DNA of 64,000 nucleotides from JACMLD01 sp044223995 (GTDB lineage: Bacteria; Bacteroidota; Bacteroidia; Chitinophagales; Chitinophagaceae). A program made the translations under genes and the position numbers. The notes below the pieces were generated by a model. That model saw only the letters and a program-made list of their open reading frames with translations. It searched no databases and was not told the origin of the DNA. The DNA lies in the NCBI GenBank assembly GCA_044223995.1, contig JBGALE010000004.1:372001-436000 (forward strand). Reading direction: 5' to 3'. Of this stretch, positions 51,265 to 61,107 are shown in pieces (position 1 is the first letter of the stretch; each line of letters begins with the position of its first letter).

Positions 51265-53265
51265 ATGCAAGGAGAAGACGATTTAAGAGGATTAGCCAAA
51301 ATCATGGCTTTTATGCGGGCGGTAAGCATCCTTTTGGTGCTGATGCACTTCTACTGGTTCTGTTATGGCTTCTTTACAGAACGTGGCTGGACACTGGAAA
51401 TCATCGGAAAGATACTGACCAATTTTAACCGCACCGCCGGGCTTTTTTCCAATACCAGTTACAGCAAAATCTTTTCGCTGGTATTGCTGGCGTTAAGTTG
51501 TTTGGGTACAAAGGGCGTAAAAAATGAAAAAATAACGTGGACAAAAATCAATACTGCATTGATCATTGGTTTAGTCCTGTTTTTCCTGAACGCATACTTA
51601 CTGAAACTACCGGCAGGCATTGGCACCCTGCTTTACATCCTGACTACTTCGTTAGGATATATCGCTCTAATGGTAGCGGGAGTATGGATGAGCCGGTTGC
51701 TCCGCAATAACCTGATGGATGATGTTTTCAATAATGAAAACGAAAGTTTCCAGCAGGAAACTCAACTGATGCAAAATGAATACTCCGTTAACCTGCCCAC
51801 GAAGTTTTATTACAAAGGCAAATGGAACAACGGTTGGGTTAATGTGGTCAACCCTTTTCGTGCCTCCATCGTGTTGGGAACCCCTGGCTCCGGTAAGAGC
51901 TATGCCATCGTAAATAATTACATCAAGCAACACATCGAAAAGGGTTTTTCGATGTACATATACGATTTCAAGTTCGATGACCTTTCCACCATTGCCTACA
52001 ATCATTTACTGAAGCATACCGACAAGTATAAGGTAAAGCCGAAGTTTTATGTCATCAATTTTGACGACCCACGCAGGAGCCACCGATGCAACCCGCTTAA
52101 TCCTGATTTCATGACGGACATATCGGATGCCTATGAAGCAGCCTATACCATTATGCTTAATCTTAACAAGTCGTGGATTTTGAAGCAAGGGGATTTTTTC
52201 GTGGAGAGCCCAATTATTTTGCTTGCAGCAATAATATGGTTTCTGAAAATCTATGATAATGGCAGGTTCTGTACGTTTCCTCATGCCATTGAATTGCTGA
52301 ATAAAAAATACGCAGACGTATTTACTATTCTTACCTCATACCCCGAACTGGAAAATTATTTATCTCCCTTCATGGATGCGTGGCAGGGCGGCGCACAAGA
52401 CCAGTTACAGGGACAGATAGCATCTGCAAAAATTCCTTTGTCCCGTATGATTAGCCCGCAACTCTATTGGGTAATGACGGGCGATGATTTTTCATTAGAC
52501 ATCAACAATCTCAAAGAGCCGAAAATACTTTGTGTAGGCAATAACCCCGACAGGCAAAATATTTATTCGGCAGCATTGGGTTTGTATAATTCCCGCATTG
52601 TAAAACTCATCAACAAGAAAGGGCAATTAAAGAGTTCCGTTATCATAGACGAATTGCCCACGATTTATTTCAGGGGACTGGATAATCTTATCGCAACTGC
52701 ACGTAGCAATAAGGTGGCAGTATGTTTGGGCTTTCAGGACTTTTCGCAATTAACAAGGGATTACGGCGATAAGGAAAGCAAGGTTATACAGAATACTGTT
52801 GGTAATATTTTCAGTGGTCAGGTAGTAGGCGAAACCGCCAAGAGCCTAAGCGAGCGTTTCGGTAAAGTGTTGCAGAAACGCCAGAGTATGACCATTAACC
52901 GCAATGATAAATCCATTTCCATTTCTACCCAAATGGATAGCCTGATACCAGCATCCAAAATTTCAACCCTTACACAAGGTATGTTTGTGGGTGCTGTATC
53001 GGATAACTTCGATGAGCGCATCGAGCAAAAGATTTTCCATGCTGAAATTGTGGTGGACAATGATAAGGTTGCCGCCGAAACCAAAGCCTACCAAAAGATA
53101 CCGCAGATATTATCCTTTACCGATGAAAACGGGGAGGATAACATGAAGCAGGAAATTGACGACAATTACAGGCGGGTAAAGCTGGACAGTACAGGGATTA
53201 TTGAAAATGAACTGGAACGTATTAAGAACGACCCGGATTTACAGCATTTGGTGCAAAAGGGATAA
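51265..53265 (+). CDS. mobC: Coupling protein MobC (YWFCY domain, TraG/VirD4 type)
   Basis: This 666-residue protein begins with the YWFCY membrane domain (MHFYWFCYGFFTERGW) and has several TM segments in the first 150 residues. Walker A is LGTPGSGKSYAIVN (residues about 204-217) and Walker B is SVIIDELPTIYF (about 457-468). It belongs to the type IV coupling proteins that deliver the relaxase-DNA complex to the mating channel. It is separated from mobB by the Mrr-like cargo gene. The 199 bp before it hold no feature I can name. Confidence 0.93.
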   Translation: MQGEDDLRGLAKIMAFMRAVSILLVLMHFYWFCYGFFTERGWTLEIIGKILTNFNRTAGLFSNTSYSKIFSLVLLALSCLGTKGVKNEKITWTKINTALIIGLVLFFLNAYLLKLPAGIGTLLYILTTSLGYIALMVAGVWMSRLLRNNLMDDVFNNENESFQQETQLMQNEYSVNLPTKFYYKGKWNNGWVNVVNPFRASIVLGTPGSGKSYAIVNNYIKQHIEKGFSMYIYDFKFDDLSTIAYNHLLKHTDKYKVKPKFYVINFDDPRRSHRCNPLNPDFMTDISDAYEAAYTIMLNLNKSWILKQGDFFVESPIILLAAIIWFLKIYDNGRFCTFPHAIELLNKKYADVFTILTSYPELENYLSPFMDAWQGGAQDQLQGQIASAKIPLSRMISPQLYWVMTGDDFSLDINNLKEPKILCVGNNPDRQNIYSAALGLYNSRIVKLINKKGQLKSSVIIDELPTIYFRGLDNLIATARSNKVAVCLGFQDFSQLTRDYGDKESKVIQNTVGNIFSGQVVGETAKSLSERFGKVLQKRQSMTINRNDKSISISTQMDSLIPASKISTLTQGMFVGAVSDNFDERIEQKIFHAEIVVDNDKVAAETKAYQKIPQILSFTDENGEDNMKQEIDDNYRRVKLDSTGIIENELERIKNDPDLQHLVQKG

Positions 53266-53309
53266 AGAATGATAGTATTGGATGACAATATCCTTTTCTT
53301 GAAGAAATA

Positions 53310-53339
53310 TTGCTAAATAAAAAAGTATCACTACCTTTG
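53310..53339 (+). promoter_or_regulatory. Promoter of the TetR-RND operon
   Basis: TTG at 53310-53312 and TACCTTTG at 53332-53339 are 19 nt apart, a good Bacteroidota promoter. Transcription would begin just before the inverted repeat that follows. Confidence 0.7.
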
Positions 53340-53347
53340 TTAGTAAA

Positions 53348-53373
53348 CGCTAACTAACACAATTTTGTTAGCG
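53348..53373 (+). promoter_or_regulatory. Inverted repeat, probable TetR operator
   Basis: CGCTAAC (53348-53354) and GTTAGCG (53367-53373) are perfect inverted repeats with a 12-nt spacer, directly behind the -7 box and 10 bp before the TetR start. An overlapping GTTAG...CTAAC pair extends the site to the left. Binding here would give autorepression of the efflux operon. Confidence 0.7.
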
Positions 53374-53383
53374 AACGGGTAAT

Positions 53384-53974
53384 ATGGAAAAGTTCACAGA
53401 CAGGCAAATAGAAATAATGGAAGCTGCAACGGCTCGGATTGATGCTTACGGTATTCAAAACCTGACTATCAAAACGCTGGCTGCCGATATTGGTTTATCC
53501 GAACCGGCTTTATACCGTCATTTTAAAAGCAAGAATGATATTTTACTTGGTTTGCTCAACTATTTCATAACAGGAATGAAAAACCGCCTCAATAATATTC
53601 CTGTAAACCCTGACGCAACAGCAGGAGATGAATTGAGAGCTATTTTTAAATCGCAACTGCAAACCTTTACAGATAAGCCTGCGATTGTTAGTGTCATTTT
53701 TGCGGAAAGTATTTTTCATTATGATGAGGGATTAAGTTATAAAGTTTCCGAAATAATGGAATTAATGCACCAATATGTCAATGCAAACATTGAAAAAGGA
53801 CAAAAGGCAAGGCAGTACGGCAAGCTCATCAATGCTTCCACGCTTACCACTATTATACTTGGAGGAATGAGAATGACGGTTTTGAAATGGAAATTGTCAG
53901 GGCATAAATCCAACCTGATGAAAGACGGGAAAGCAGTTTTAGAGGGAATTTTAAAAATGATTGAAAAAAAATAA
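53384..53974 (+). CDS. TetR/AcrR family regulator
   Basis: This 196-residue protein has a TetR HTH (AATARIDAYGIQNLTIKTLAADIGLSEPALYRHFKSKNDIL, residues about 12-50) and a helical ligand domain with no family name I can assign. It heads a seven-gene cluster with gaps of 3-25 bp (8 bp to the next gene) and lies behind its likely operator. The regulator is expected to sense the pump's substrate. Confidence 0.9.
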   Translation: MEKFTDRQIEIMEAATARIDAYGIQNLTIKTLAADIGLSEPALYRHFKSKNDILLGLLNYFITGMKNRLNNIPVNPDATAGDELRAIFKSQLQTFTDKPAIVSVIFAESIFHYDEGLSYKVSEIMELMHQYVNANIEKGQKARQYGKLINASTLTTIILGGMRMTVLKWKLSGHKSNLMKDGKAVLEGILKMIEKK

Positions 53975-53981
53975 TTGAGAT

Positions 53982-54437
53982 ATGAAAAAAGTAATTGTAT
54001 TTGGAATGAGTCTTATGCTTTTGTGGGGATGTAATAATTCCACTGAAAAATCAACCACACATCAGGAAACAGAAAACCACGCAGAACATCGCCACGATGA
54101 GAGTTCCGAAGCTATTGAACTCAACAATGGCGAAAAATGGTTGGTGAACGAAGAAATGAAACCCTTTGTATTGAAAGGCGAAGAACTGGTAAATGCTTAT
54201 ATCCAAAATAATCAGACCGATTATAAAGCATTAGCTAAACAATTAAAAGAGCAAAACAACCAGCTCATAAAAAGTTGTACAATGGGCGGAAAAAGCCACG
54301 ATGAATTACACAAATGGTTGCACCCACACCTTGAAATAGTAAAGGCGATAGAAAATGAAACAGATGCAAAAAAAGCAAATGAAACCGTTTTGCACCTGCA
54401 ACATTCGTATCAGCACTATCATAAGTATTTTAACTAA
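53982..54437 (+). CDS. His-rich lipoprotein of the RND operon
   Basis: This 151-residue protein has a lipoprotein signal (MSLMLLWGCNNSTEKS) and a His-rich mature part (TTHQETENHAEHRHDE near the N-terminus; HDELHKWLHPHLE and LHLQHSYQHYHKYFN later). The mature region looks helical. Clustered His suggests metal binding. It is second in the operon, and the combination with a cytochrome b and RND pump hints at metal or redox stress; no family is recognised. Confidence 0.7.
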   Translation: MKKVIVFGMSLMLLWGCNNSTEKSTTHQETENHAEHRHDESSEAIELNNGEKWLVNEEMKPFVLKGEELVNAYIQNNQTDYKALAKQLKEQNNQLIKSCTMGGKSHDELHKWLHPHLEIVKAIENETDAKKANETVLHLQHSYQHYHKYFN

Positions 54438-54449
54438 ATTTTCTAAGTA

Positions 54450-55010
54450 ATGAAATCCCAACAAAAATTCACAATATTTCATCGGGTACTGCATTGGATA
54501 ATGGCTTTTGCAATGCCTGTTTTATTCATTACAGGGTTTCTTCGTATGTATTGGATGAATAAAAACAATATTGTTGCTGTTATTGAAAGTAAAACATCGG
54601 CAATACCCAAAGAGCAGGTAACAGATATTGCTAAAAGCATCCGAGAACCAATGTGGCAATGGCACGAAGTCTTTGCCCACATTATGATATTTTCATTCCT
54701 TGCGAGAATAATTTATATGTTGGTAAAAGGTATTCGTTTTCCAAATCCCTTTAAAAGCAACCAACCGCTTAAAGAACGGTTACAGGGTTTTACTTATGTG
54801 TACTTTTATCTTTTTGTTTGTATTTCGGCTATTACAGGTATCTGTATAGAAAAAGGATTTTTACCACAATGGAAAGAAGATATTGAAACCATACACAAAT
54901 GGGGAATTTACTGGTTTCCGATTTTTATTCTTTTGCATTTGGCAGGAATTGTAATCGCAGAATTTTCTAATAAAAAAGGAATTACTTCAAAAATGATAGG
55001 AGGAGATTAA
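54450..55010 (+). CDS. Cytochrome b/b561-type membrane protein
   Basis: This 186-residue protein has four TM helices. HRVLHWIMAFAMPVLFITGFLR has a His in TM1, then WHEVFAHIMIFSFLARIIYML, YFYLFVCISAITGICIEKGF and HKWGIYWFPIFILLHLAGIV supply further His residues, the heme-binding arrangement of the Ni/Fe-hydrogenase cytochrome b and cytochrome b561 families. It would carry electrons in the inner membrane. A role within an efflux operon is unusual. Confidence 0.82.
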   Translation: MKSQQKFTIFHRVLHWIMAFAMPVLFITGFLRMYWMNKNNIVAVIESKTSAIPKEQVTDIAKSIREPMWQWHEVFAHIMIFSFLARIIYMLVKGIRFPNPFKSNQPLKERLQGFTYVYFYLFVCISAITGICIEKGFLPQWKEDIETIHKWGIYWFPIFILLHLAGIVIAEFSNKKGITSKMIGGD

Positions 55011-55020
55011 ATAATTTAAA

Positions 55021-56376
55021 ATGATAGAAAACAAAAAAATTTGCTCAATTATGTTAGTGAACGCTCACAAACTATTTATTATCCCGTTGATATTTATCGG
55101 GTGGAATACCGTTCAGGCACAGGAAGTCTGGACACTGAAACAATGTATTGATACGGCACAGGTCTATAACAAAACGCTGCAAATCAACCGAAACCACATC
55201 AGCATCAGCGAACAAAGGGAAAAAGAAGCAAAAGCCAATCTCATTCCGAAAGTTACTGCCAATGCCGATTACAAGTATTTTATGGAATTGCCTACACAGC
55301 TCATGCCGATGAATGCACTTAATCCGCAAGCATCGGAGGGACAATTCAAGGATTTACAATTCGGTGTTCCGCACAATATCAATGCAAATGTGCAGCTGGC
55401 TATGCCGTTGTATAATCCGCAGGTTTATGGAGCGATTGAGAATACAAAAATTGCCAACGAACTGACACAGCTTCAATTTCAAAAATCGGAAGAACAGGTT
55501 TTATACGACATCACTATGCTGTATTACAACGCTCAAATATTGAAACATCAATTGGATTTTTTGGAAAGCAATCTGATAAATACCCAAAAGCTATTAAAGA
55601 ATATGGAACTCTTGAAAGAACAGCTATTGGCAAAGGGAACAGATGTGAGCAAAGTAAAATTACAAGCCGAGCAGTTGAATACCCAAAGGGAAAACGTTCA
55701 CAACAAATACACTTCAATTTTGAATGCACTGAAATTGAGTATCGGTATTCCATTGGAGCAAAATATGACCGTTGTTTCTGAAATCGAACAACAAGCCTTA
55801 ACTAAAAATAATATAGAAAACATATTGGATTTGAAAATTATTCAGACACAAAACAAACTATTGAACAGCGAATTGAGTACGTTGAACAAATCACGATTTC
55901 TACCCTCGCTTAATTTGATTGCTTCCTACGGAACAACAGGTTTTGGCTACGACAAAACCCCAAATGACTTTCTGAAATTTTATCCCATAGGCTTTGCAGG
56001 TTTGCAACTGACTTACCCGCTTTTCAACGGAACAGTTACACAGCGAAAAATAAATCAAAAAAAACTGGAAATCAGCAATAACGAATTGCAGGCTCAACTG
56101 ATTGGCGATAAAAACAAAATGGAAACTGAAAATGCTTTAAGGCAAAGAACGATTGCACAGCAAACAGTCATCAATACCGAAAATCAAATCACTTTGGCTC
56201 AATCTATTTATGAGCAAACCATTTTACAGCAAAAGCAAGGTACGGCAACACTTACCGATGTTTTATTGGCTGATAATGCACTTCGTGAAGCACAGCAAAA
56301 TTACCTGTCGGCAGTGATAGATTATCTGAAAGCGGATTTGGAGCTAAAAAAGCTGGCAGGAACAATTAAGAATTAA
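55021..56376 (+). CDS. TolC-family outer-membrane efflux protein
   Basis: This 451-residue protein has a signal peptide (LFIIPLIFIGWNTVQAQ) and two OEP repeats (WTLKQCIDTAQVYNKTLQIN; the second from about residue 270) of long coiled helices and beta strands. It forms the outer-membrane channel of a tripartite pump with the downstream membrane-fusion and RND proteins. An internal start at 55051 is possible. It lies 10 bp after the cytochrome gene. Confidence 0.92.
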   Translation: MIENKKICSIMLVNAHKLFIIPLIFIGWNTVQAQEVWTLKQCIDTAQVYNKTLQINRNHISISEQREKEAKANLIPKVTANADYKYFMELPTQLMPMNALNPQASEGQFKDLQFGVPHNINANVQLAMPLYNPQVYGAIENTKIANELTQLQFQKSEEQVLYDITMLYYNAQILKHQLDFLESNLINTQKLLKNMELLKEQLLAKGTDVSKVKLQAEQLNTQRENVHNKYTSILNALKLSIGIPLEQNMTVVSEIEQQALTKNNIENILDLKIIQTQNKLLNSELSTLNKSRFLPSLNLIASYGTTGFGYDKTPNDFLKFYPIGFAGLQLTYPLFNGTVTQRKINQKKLEISNNELQAQLIGDKNKMETENALRQRTIAQQTVINTENQITLAQSIYEQTILQQKQGTATLTDVLLADNALREAQQNYLSAVIDYLKADLELKKLAGTIKN

Positions 56377-56400
56377 AATAACGAATAAAAAATCAGGAAT

Positions 56401-57456
56401 ATGAATTGGAAAAAAATAATCGGGATAATTGCTTTGGTTGCGGTAATAGCACTTGTGTTTTTTAAGTTGAAAAACAATAAAGAAACCACCGAAAGCAAGG
56501 TGTATCAATATGACAAAGAAAAACCTATTACTGTAAATGCTGACACCATTCGTTTGCAGACTATTGATGATGCAAATACTTATACAGGTACTTTTGAGCC
56601 GAATAAGGAAACAAAAATCAGTGCGGATATACAAGGAAAAATCAATGCTGTTTTGGTAGATGTTGGAAGTAGTGTAAGCAAAGGACAAACACTTATTCAG
56701 TTGGATAATTCGTTATTGAAATTACAACTGCAAACGGTTGAAGTGCAGATTGAGGGTTTGGAAGACGATGTAAAACGATACACCATTTTAACGGAAGCCG
56801 ATGCCGTTCAGGGGGTGCAGTTGGAAAAGGCAAAATTGGGATTGAAATCTGCAAAAGTTCAGAAAGCAACTTTATTAGAACAAATCAGTAAAACCACCAT
56901 AAAAGCACCTTTCAACGGTGTGGTAACTGCCAAGCTCAATGAGGAGGGCGGTTTTGCAGCACCGGGTATTCCGTTGCTACAAATTACGGATATAAGCACT
57001 TTACGTTTTACGGTTAATGTTCCCGAAAATGATTTGGTGCAATTCCAAAACAATCAAACCTACAAAATCAATGCTGATGTTTATCCCGACATTTCCCTAT
57101 CGGGCAAAATTTCAATGATAGGAAGCAAAGCCAATCTGGGCAATAGTTTCCCAATACAGTTTCAGGTTGCCAACACCAAAAACTTAACCATAAAATCGGG
57201 AATGTTCGGCAAAGTAAATCTTTCTGAAACCAAACAAGAACAAGGTATTCTTATTCCGACATCTGCCATTACAGAAGAAAATGGAAAAGCAAAAGTATAT
57301 CTCATAAAAAACGGAAAAGCCGTATTGCAACCGATAACCATATCAGGAAATATCGGCAATAGAACGATTGTATCAGGCGGATTGGCAACAGGCGATATTG
57401 TGGTAACGAATGGCTTTATCAATCTGTTTGACGGAGCGAATATTACGATTAAATAA
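56401..57456 (+). CDS. Periplasmic adaptor (membrane-fusion) protein of RND pump
   Basis: This 351-residue protein has an N-terminal hydrophobic anchor (IIGIIALVAVIALVFF), a biotinyl-lipoyl-like domain (KISADIQGKINAVLVDVGSSVSKGQTL), a helical hairpin (VEGLEDD to QISKTT region) and a beta-barrel (TLRFTVNVPENDLVQF). It is the HlyD/AcrA-type link between the RND pump and TolC. It precedes the pump gene by 11 bp. Confidence 0.92.
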   Translation: MNWKKIIGIIALVAVIALVFFKLKNNKETTESKVYQYDKEKPITVNADTIRLQTIDDANTYTGTFEPNKETKISADIQGKINAVLVDVGSSVSKGQTLIQLDNSLLKLQLQTVEVQIEGLEDDVKRYTILTEADAVQGVQLEKAKLGLKSAKVQKATLLEQISKTTIKAPFNGVVTAKLNEEGGFAAPGIPLLQITDISTLRFTVNVPENDLVQFQNNQTYKINADVYPDISLSGKISMIGSKANLGNSFPIQFQVANTKNLTIKSGMFGKVNLSETKQEQGILIPTSAITEENGKAKVYLIKNGKAVLQPITISGNIGNRTIVSGGLATGDIVVTNGFINLFDGANITIK

Positions 57457-57467
57457 AATCAGCGAAA

Positions 57468-60400
57468 ATGAATATTACAGAAATATCAATCAAACGTCCC
57501 TCGCTGATTATCGTACTTTTCAGCGTATTTGCCCTGCTGGGAATTATCGGCTACAAGAATTTGAGCTATGAACTGATGCCCGATTTTAATCAGCCTGTTG
57601 TGGTTATCAGAACCGTTTATCCCGGTGCAGAACCCAACGAAGTGGAAACTTCCGTTTCCCGAAAAATTGAAGATGCACTTTCTAATCTGGAGGGCGTAGA
57701 TTATTTGCTTACCAAATCATTACCCAATGCTTCAATCATTATTGCCAATCTGAAATACGGAACAGATTTAGACAAAACAATGCAGGACGCTCAACGCTAC
57801 ATTGACAATATCCGAAAGGACTTGCCTAACGATATTCAAAACCCTGTAATGAGTAAAGTGTCGCCTAATGATTTGCCGATAATGTCGGTTAGTGCAACCA
57901 GCAATTTAGAGCCGACAGTGTTTTATCAAAAAATGAAAGACGATTACCTGCCACAAATCCAACAGCTAAAAGGAGTGGCAGAGATAACCATTTTAGGCGG
58001 AGAAGAACGGGAAATTCAAATCAAGGTGGACAAAGAAAAATTGAAGCTCTATAAAATTTCTTTGTATCAGGTAGTGGAAGCTGTCAATCGTTCGGGGATT
58101 GATTTACCTGCCGGAAAATTGCAAACCGATACAGAAAATAATTCGGTACGTTTGGTAGGAAAGTTCAACACCATTACGGACATAAAGAATGTTCAGGTCG
58201 CAATGCCTTTTCCAAACAGTCCTGTTTATGTGAAAGATATTGCGGAAGTAACAGACGGCATTAAAGAAATTACTTCGTATAGCCGTTACAACCGTAAAAA
58301 CGGTATTGGCTTAATGATAAAAAAACAAGGTGATGCCAATGCCGTTGATGTTTCAAAACTGATTAGGGAAAAATTTCAGTCCATTGAAAAACAAAATGCC
58401 AATGCAGATGTAAAATTTGTAGTTACGGACGACAGCACCGATAACACCATAGCAGCCGTTAACTCGGTAGTGTTTGACTTGATTTTAGCCGTTATTTTAG
58501 TGTCGTTGGTAATGTTACTTTTCCTGAGAAGTTTCAGAAACTCATTGATTGTTTTGGTTGCCATTCCTACTTCCTTAATTACCGCTTTTGCCGTGATGTG
58601 GCTTTTGGGTTATACGCTCAACCTGATGACTTTGCTTGCAATGTCTTTAATCATCGGTATTTTGGTGGACGATGCTACCGTAGTTTTAGAAAATATCCAA
58701 CGTCATTTGGATATGGGTAAAGAAAAAAGAACGGCAGCTATGGACGGAAGAATGGAAATCGGTTTTTCGGCATTGTCTATTACATTGGTTGATGTGGTTG
58801 TGTTTCTGCCGATTTTATTCTTACAGGTTTTTGTTGCCGATATGCTCAAACAATTTTCGGTAGTGGTTATCACATCTACGCTTACAAGTTTATTGGTAGG
58901 TTTTACTTTAACGCCTTGGCTGGCTTCACGCATCGGGAAAAAAGAAGATTTGCAGCCGACTAATATCTTCAACCGTTTTTTGCTTTGGTTTGAACATCAG
59001 TTAGACAAATTTATCAATTGGTATGGCAGAACATTGAATTGGGTTTTACATCACAAACTCATTTTTACAGGATTTGTTTTGTTGCTGTTCGTAGGGACGG
59101 CAGCAATGATGAAACAGGGAATTATTGGAAAGGAACTCATTTCCACAGGCGACCAAGGGAAATTCCGTTTGGCATTAGAGTTTGATAAAAGTACTTCCAT
59201 TCAGCAAAACAATTTGGTTTCAGAAAAAATAGAAAACTATATTTTGAAGCAACCCGAAGTTTCAACTGTTTTCAGCAATGTAGGCGGACCAAGCACAGGT
59301 ATCGGAAGTTTGGGAGTTGGTTCTGCCAATAAAACCGAATTTACTATTCAGCTAAAATCCAAGAAAGAAACAAATAATCTTTCTACTGAAACCTTTATGC
59401 GAAAATTGCGAACTGATTTGCAAAAAGAATATTCAGGCATCAATTTTTCAATGATAACATTAGGCTTAATTCCACGTTCTGCACCGATAGAAATTACATT
59501 AAGCGGAAGCGACTTAGACCAGGTAATGCAGACAGGTAATGACTTAAAAACAGTCATTGAAAAAATACCTGGAGCAGATAATGTGCGGCTTTCGGTAGAA
59601 GCAGGAAGCCCTGAATTAAAAGTCATTCCTGACAAAGACAAAATGCAGCGTTTAGGATTGAACACGGCTTATGTGGGAATGAATTTGCGTACCGCTTTTA
59701 CAGGAAATGACGATGCCACTTTAACGGAAAACGGAACAGAATATCCTGTACGGATTTGGTTGGATAAGTTCAGCCGTCAAAATTATGATGATATTAATAA
59801 TTTGAATATTGTCAATCCAATGGGTGTGCCAATTGAAGTTTCGCAGTTTGCAACTATTGAAAGAGATAATTCGCCTTCGCTTTTAGAACGAAAAGACCGA
59901 CAACCTGCCGTTACATTAACTTCCGATGCACTCGGCAGACCTTCGGGAACTGTGGCTGACGATGTCGTGGCATATCTCAAAAACAACCCCTTACCCAACG
60001 GCATACAAATGACTTGGGGAAGCGATATTAAACGGCAAAACGACAGTTTCGGGGCTTTGGGTTCGGTATTGCTGATTTCATTCTTACTGATTTATTTGAT
60101 TATGGTAGCCTTATACGACAGTTACATTTATCCTTTTGTTGCCTTATTTGCCATACCCGTTGCAGCTATCGGAGCATTTTTAGCCTTGAATTTATCGTTA
60201 AGCAATTTGAGCTTATTTGCTTTGCTCGGCTTGATTATGTTAATGGGATTGGTAACAAAAAATTCCATCTTAATTGTGGACTTTACCAACCAACTGAAAG
60301 CGGAGGGGAAACATTACAAAGAAGCATTGATTACCGCAGGAAAAGAACGTATGCGACCCATTTTAATGACGACTTTATCAATGGCAATAGGAATGTTGCC

Positions 60401-60566
60401 CATAGCATTAGCCAGCGGAACAGCAGCCGAATGGAAAAACGGCTTAGCGTGGGTAATCATTGGTGGTTTGCTTTCTTCATTAGCATTGACGGTTTATTTA
60501 GTGCCAATGGTTTACTACGGAGTAGATAGAATGAAAGAAAAATTGGGTTCAAATAAAAAACAATAA
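57468..60566 (+). CDS. RND efflux transporter (AcrB/HAE-1 type)
   Basis: This 1032-residue pump has the twelve-TM AcrB layout. TM1 begins SIKRPSLIIVLFSVFALLGIIG, the first porter domain contains PGAEPNEVETSVSRKIEDAL, and TM4 has VDDATVVLENI, with the Asp pair used in proton coupling. TM10-12 include LFALLGLIMLMGLVTKNSILIVDF. No heavy-metal (CzcA-type) signature is evident, so drugs, dyes or solvents are more likely substrates, although the His-rich lipoprotein suggests metals. Substrate unknown. Confidence 0.93.
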   Translation: MNITEISIKRPSLIIVLFSVFALLGIIGYKNLSYELMPDFNQPVVVIRTVYPGAEPNEVETSVSRKIEDALSNLEGVDYLLTKSLPNASIIIANLKYGTDLDKTMQDAQRYIDNIRKDLPNDIQNPVMSKVSPNDLPIMSVSATSNLEPTVFYQKMKDDYLPQIQQLKGVAEITILGGEEREIQIKVDKEKLKLYKISLYQVVEAVNRSGIDLPAGKLQTDTENNSVRLVGKFNTITDIKNVQVAMPFPNSPVYVKDIAEVTDGIKEITSYSRYNRKNGIGLMIKKQGDANAVDVSKLIREKFQSIEKQNANADVKFVVTDDSTDNTIAAVNSVVFDLILAVILVSLVMLLFLRSFRNSLIVLVAIPTSLITAFAVMWLLGYTLNLMTLLAMSLIIGILVDDATVVLENIQRHLDMGKEKRTAAMDGRMEIGFSALSITLVDVVVFLPILFLQVFVADMLKQFSVVVITSTLTSLLVGFTLTPWLASRIGKKEDLQPTNIFNRFLLWFEHQLDKFINWYGRTLNWVLHHKLIFTGFVLLLFVGTAAMMKQGIIGKELISTGDQGKFRLALEFDKSTSIQQNNLVSEKIENYILKQPEVSTVFSNVGGPSTGIGSLGVGSANKTEFTIQLKSKKETNNLSTETFMRKLRTDLQKEYSGINFSMITLGLIPRSAPIEITLSGSDLDQVMQTGNDLKTVIEKIPGADNVRLSVEAGSPELKVIPDKDKMQRLGLNTAYVGMNLRTAFTGNDDATLTENGTEYPVRIWLDKFSRQNYDDINNLNIVNPMGVPIEVSQFATIERDNSPSLLERKDRQPAVTLTSDALGRPSGTVADDVVAYLKNNPLPNGIQMTWGSDIKRQNDSFGALGSVLLISFLLIYLIMVALYDSYIYPFVALFAIPVAAIGAFLALNLSLSNLSLFALLGLIMLMGLVTKNSILIVDFTNQLKAEGKHYKEALITAGKERMRPILMTTLSMAIGMLPIALASGTAAEWKNGLAWVIIGGLLSSLALTVYLVPMVYYGVDRMKEKLGSNKKQ

Positions 60567-60569
60567 TAA

Positions 60570-61019
60570 ATGAAAGTAACAATTTTTATTATACTGACAG
60601 TTGGGTTATGTTTTTTTCTCTGTTCATTTTCGGAAAATCAGGCAGAAACCTACATCTTGACCGTTAAGGTAGAAAATTTACGAAATTCAAAGGGTGTTGT
60701 TCAATTCGCCCTCTATAACAAAGATAATTCAATCCCCGATGAAGATTACAAAAAATATTACCGATTAGAGAAAGCGAAAATTGTAAATGGCAAATCTGAA
60801 ATTACTTTTAAAAGCCTGCCCCAAGGGAAATATGCCGTAAATATTTTACACGATGAAAACAATAACGGAAAGATTGATAAAGGTTTGCTTTTACCCAAAG
60901 AGGGAATTGGATTTTCTAATTATCAGTCAATAGGGTTAAGAAACAGACCCAATTTTTCCAAAGCAAGTTTTTTATTAAATGCAGACAAGACGATTAGTGT
61001 AAGGATAATTTATATGTGA
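60570..61019 (+). CDS. DUF2141 secreted protein
   Basis: This 149-residue protein has a signal peptide (IFIILTVGLCFFLCSFSENQA) and a beta-sandwich-like domain with VENLRNSKGVVQFALYN, FKSLPQGKYAVNILHDENNNGKID and FSKASFLL, the DUF2141 pattern. Its function is unknown. It starts 4 bp after the pump stop and closes the operon; a strong terminator follows. Confidence 0.88.
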   Translation: MKVTIFIILTVGLCFFLCSFSENQAETYILTVKVENLRNSKGVVQFALYNKDNSIPDEDYKKYYRLEKAKIVNGKSEITFKSLPQGKYAVNILHDENNNGKIDKGLLLPKEGIGFSNYQSIGLRNRPNFSKASFLLNADKTISVRIIYM

Positions 61020-61040
61020 TTTGAAACGTATTGAAAAAGC

Positions 61041-61074
61041 AGTATGATAGCAGTGCTTCTGCTATCATACTTTT
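61041..61074 (+). terminator. Terminator of the RND operon
   Basis: A perfect 13-bp stem, AGTATGATAGCAG (61041-61053) and CTGCTATCATACT (61059-61071), with a 5-nt loop, runs into TTT. It separates the efflux operon from the RteC-type gene. Confidence 0.85.
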
Positions 61075-61107
61075 AGTAAGATTCCATTAAAGAAAGCCTA
61101 TAGCTAA

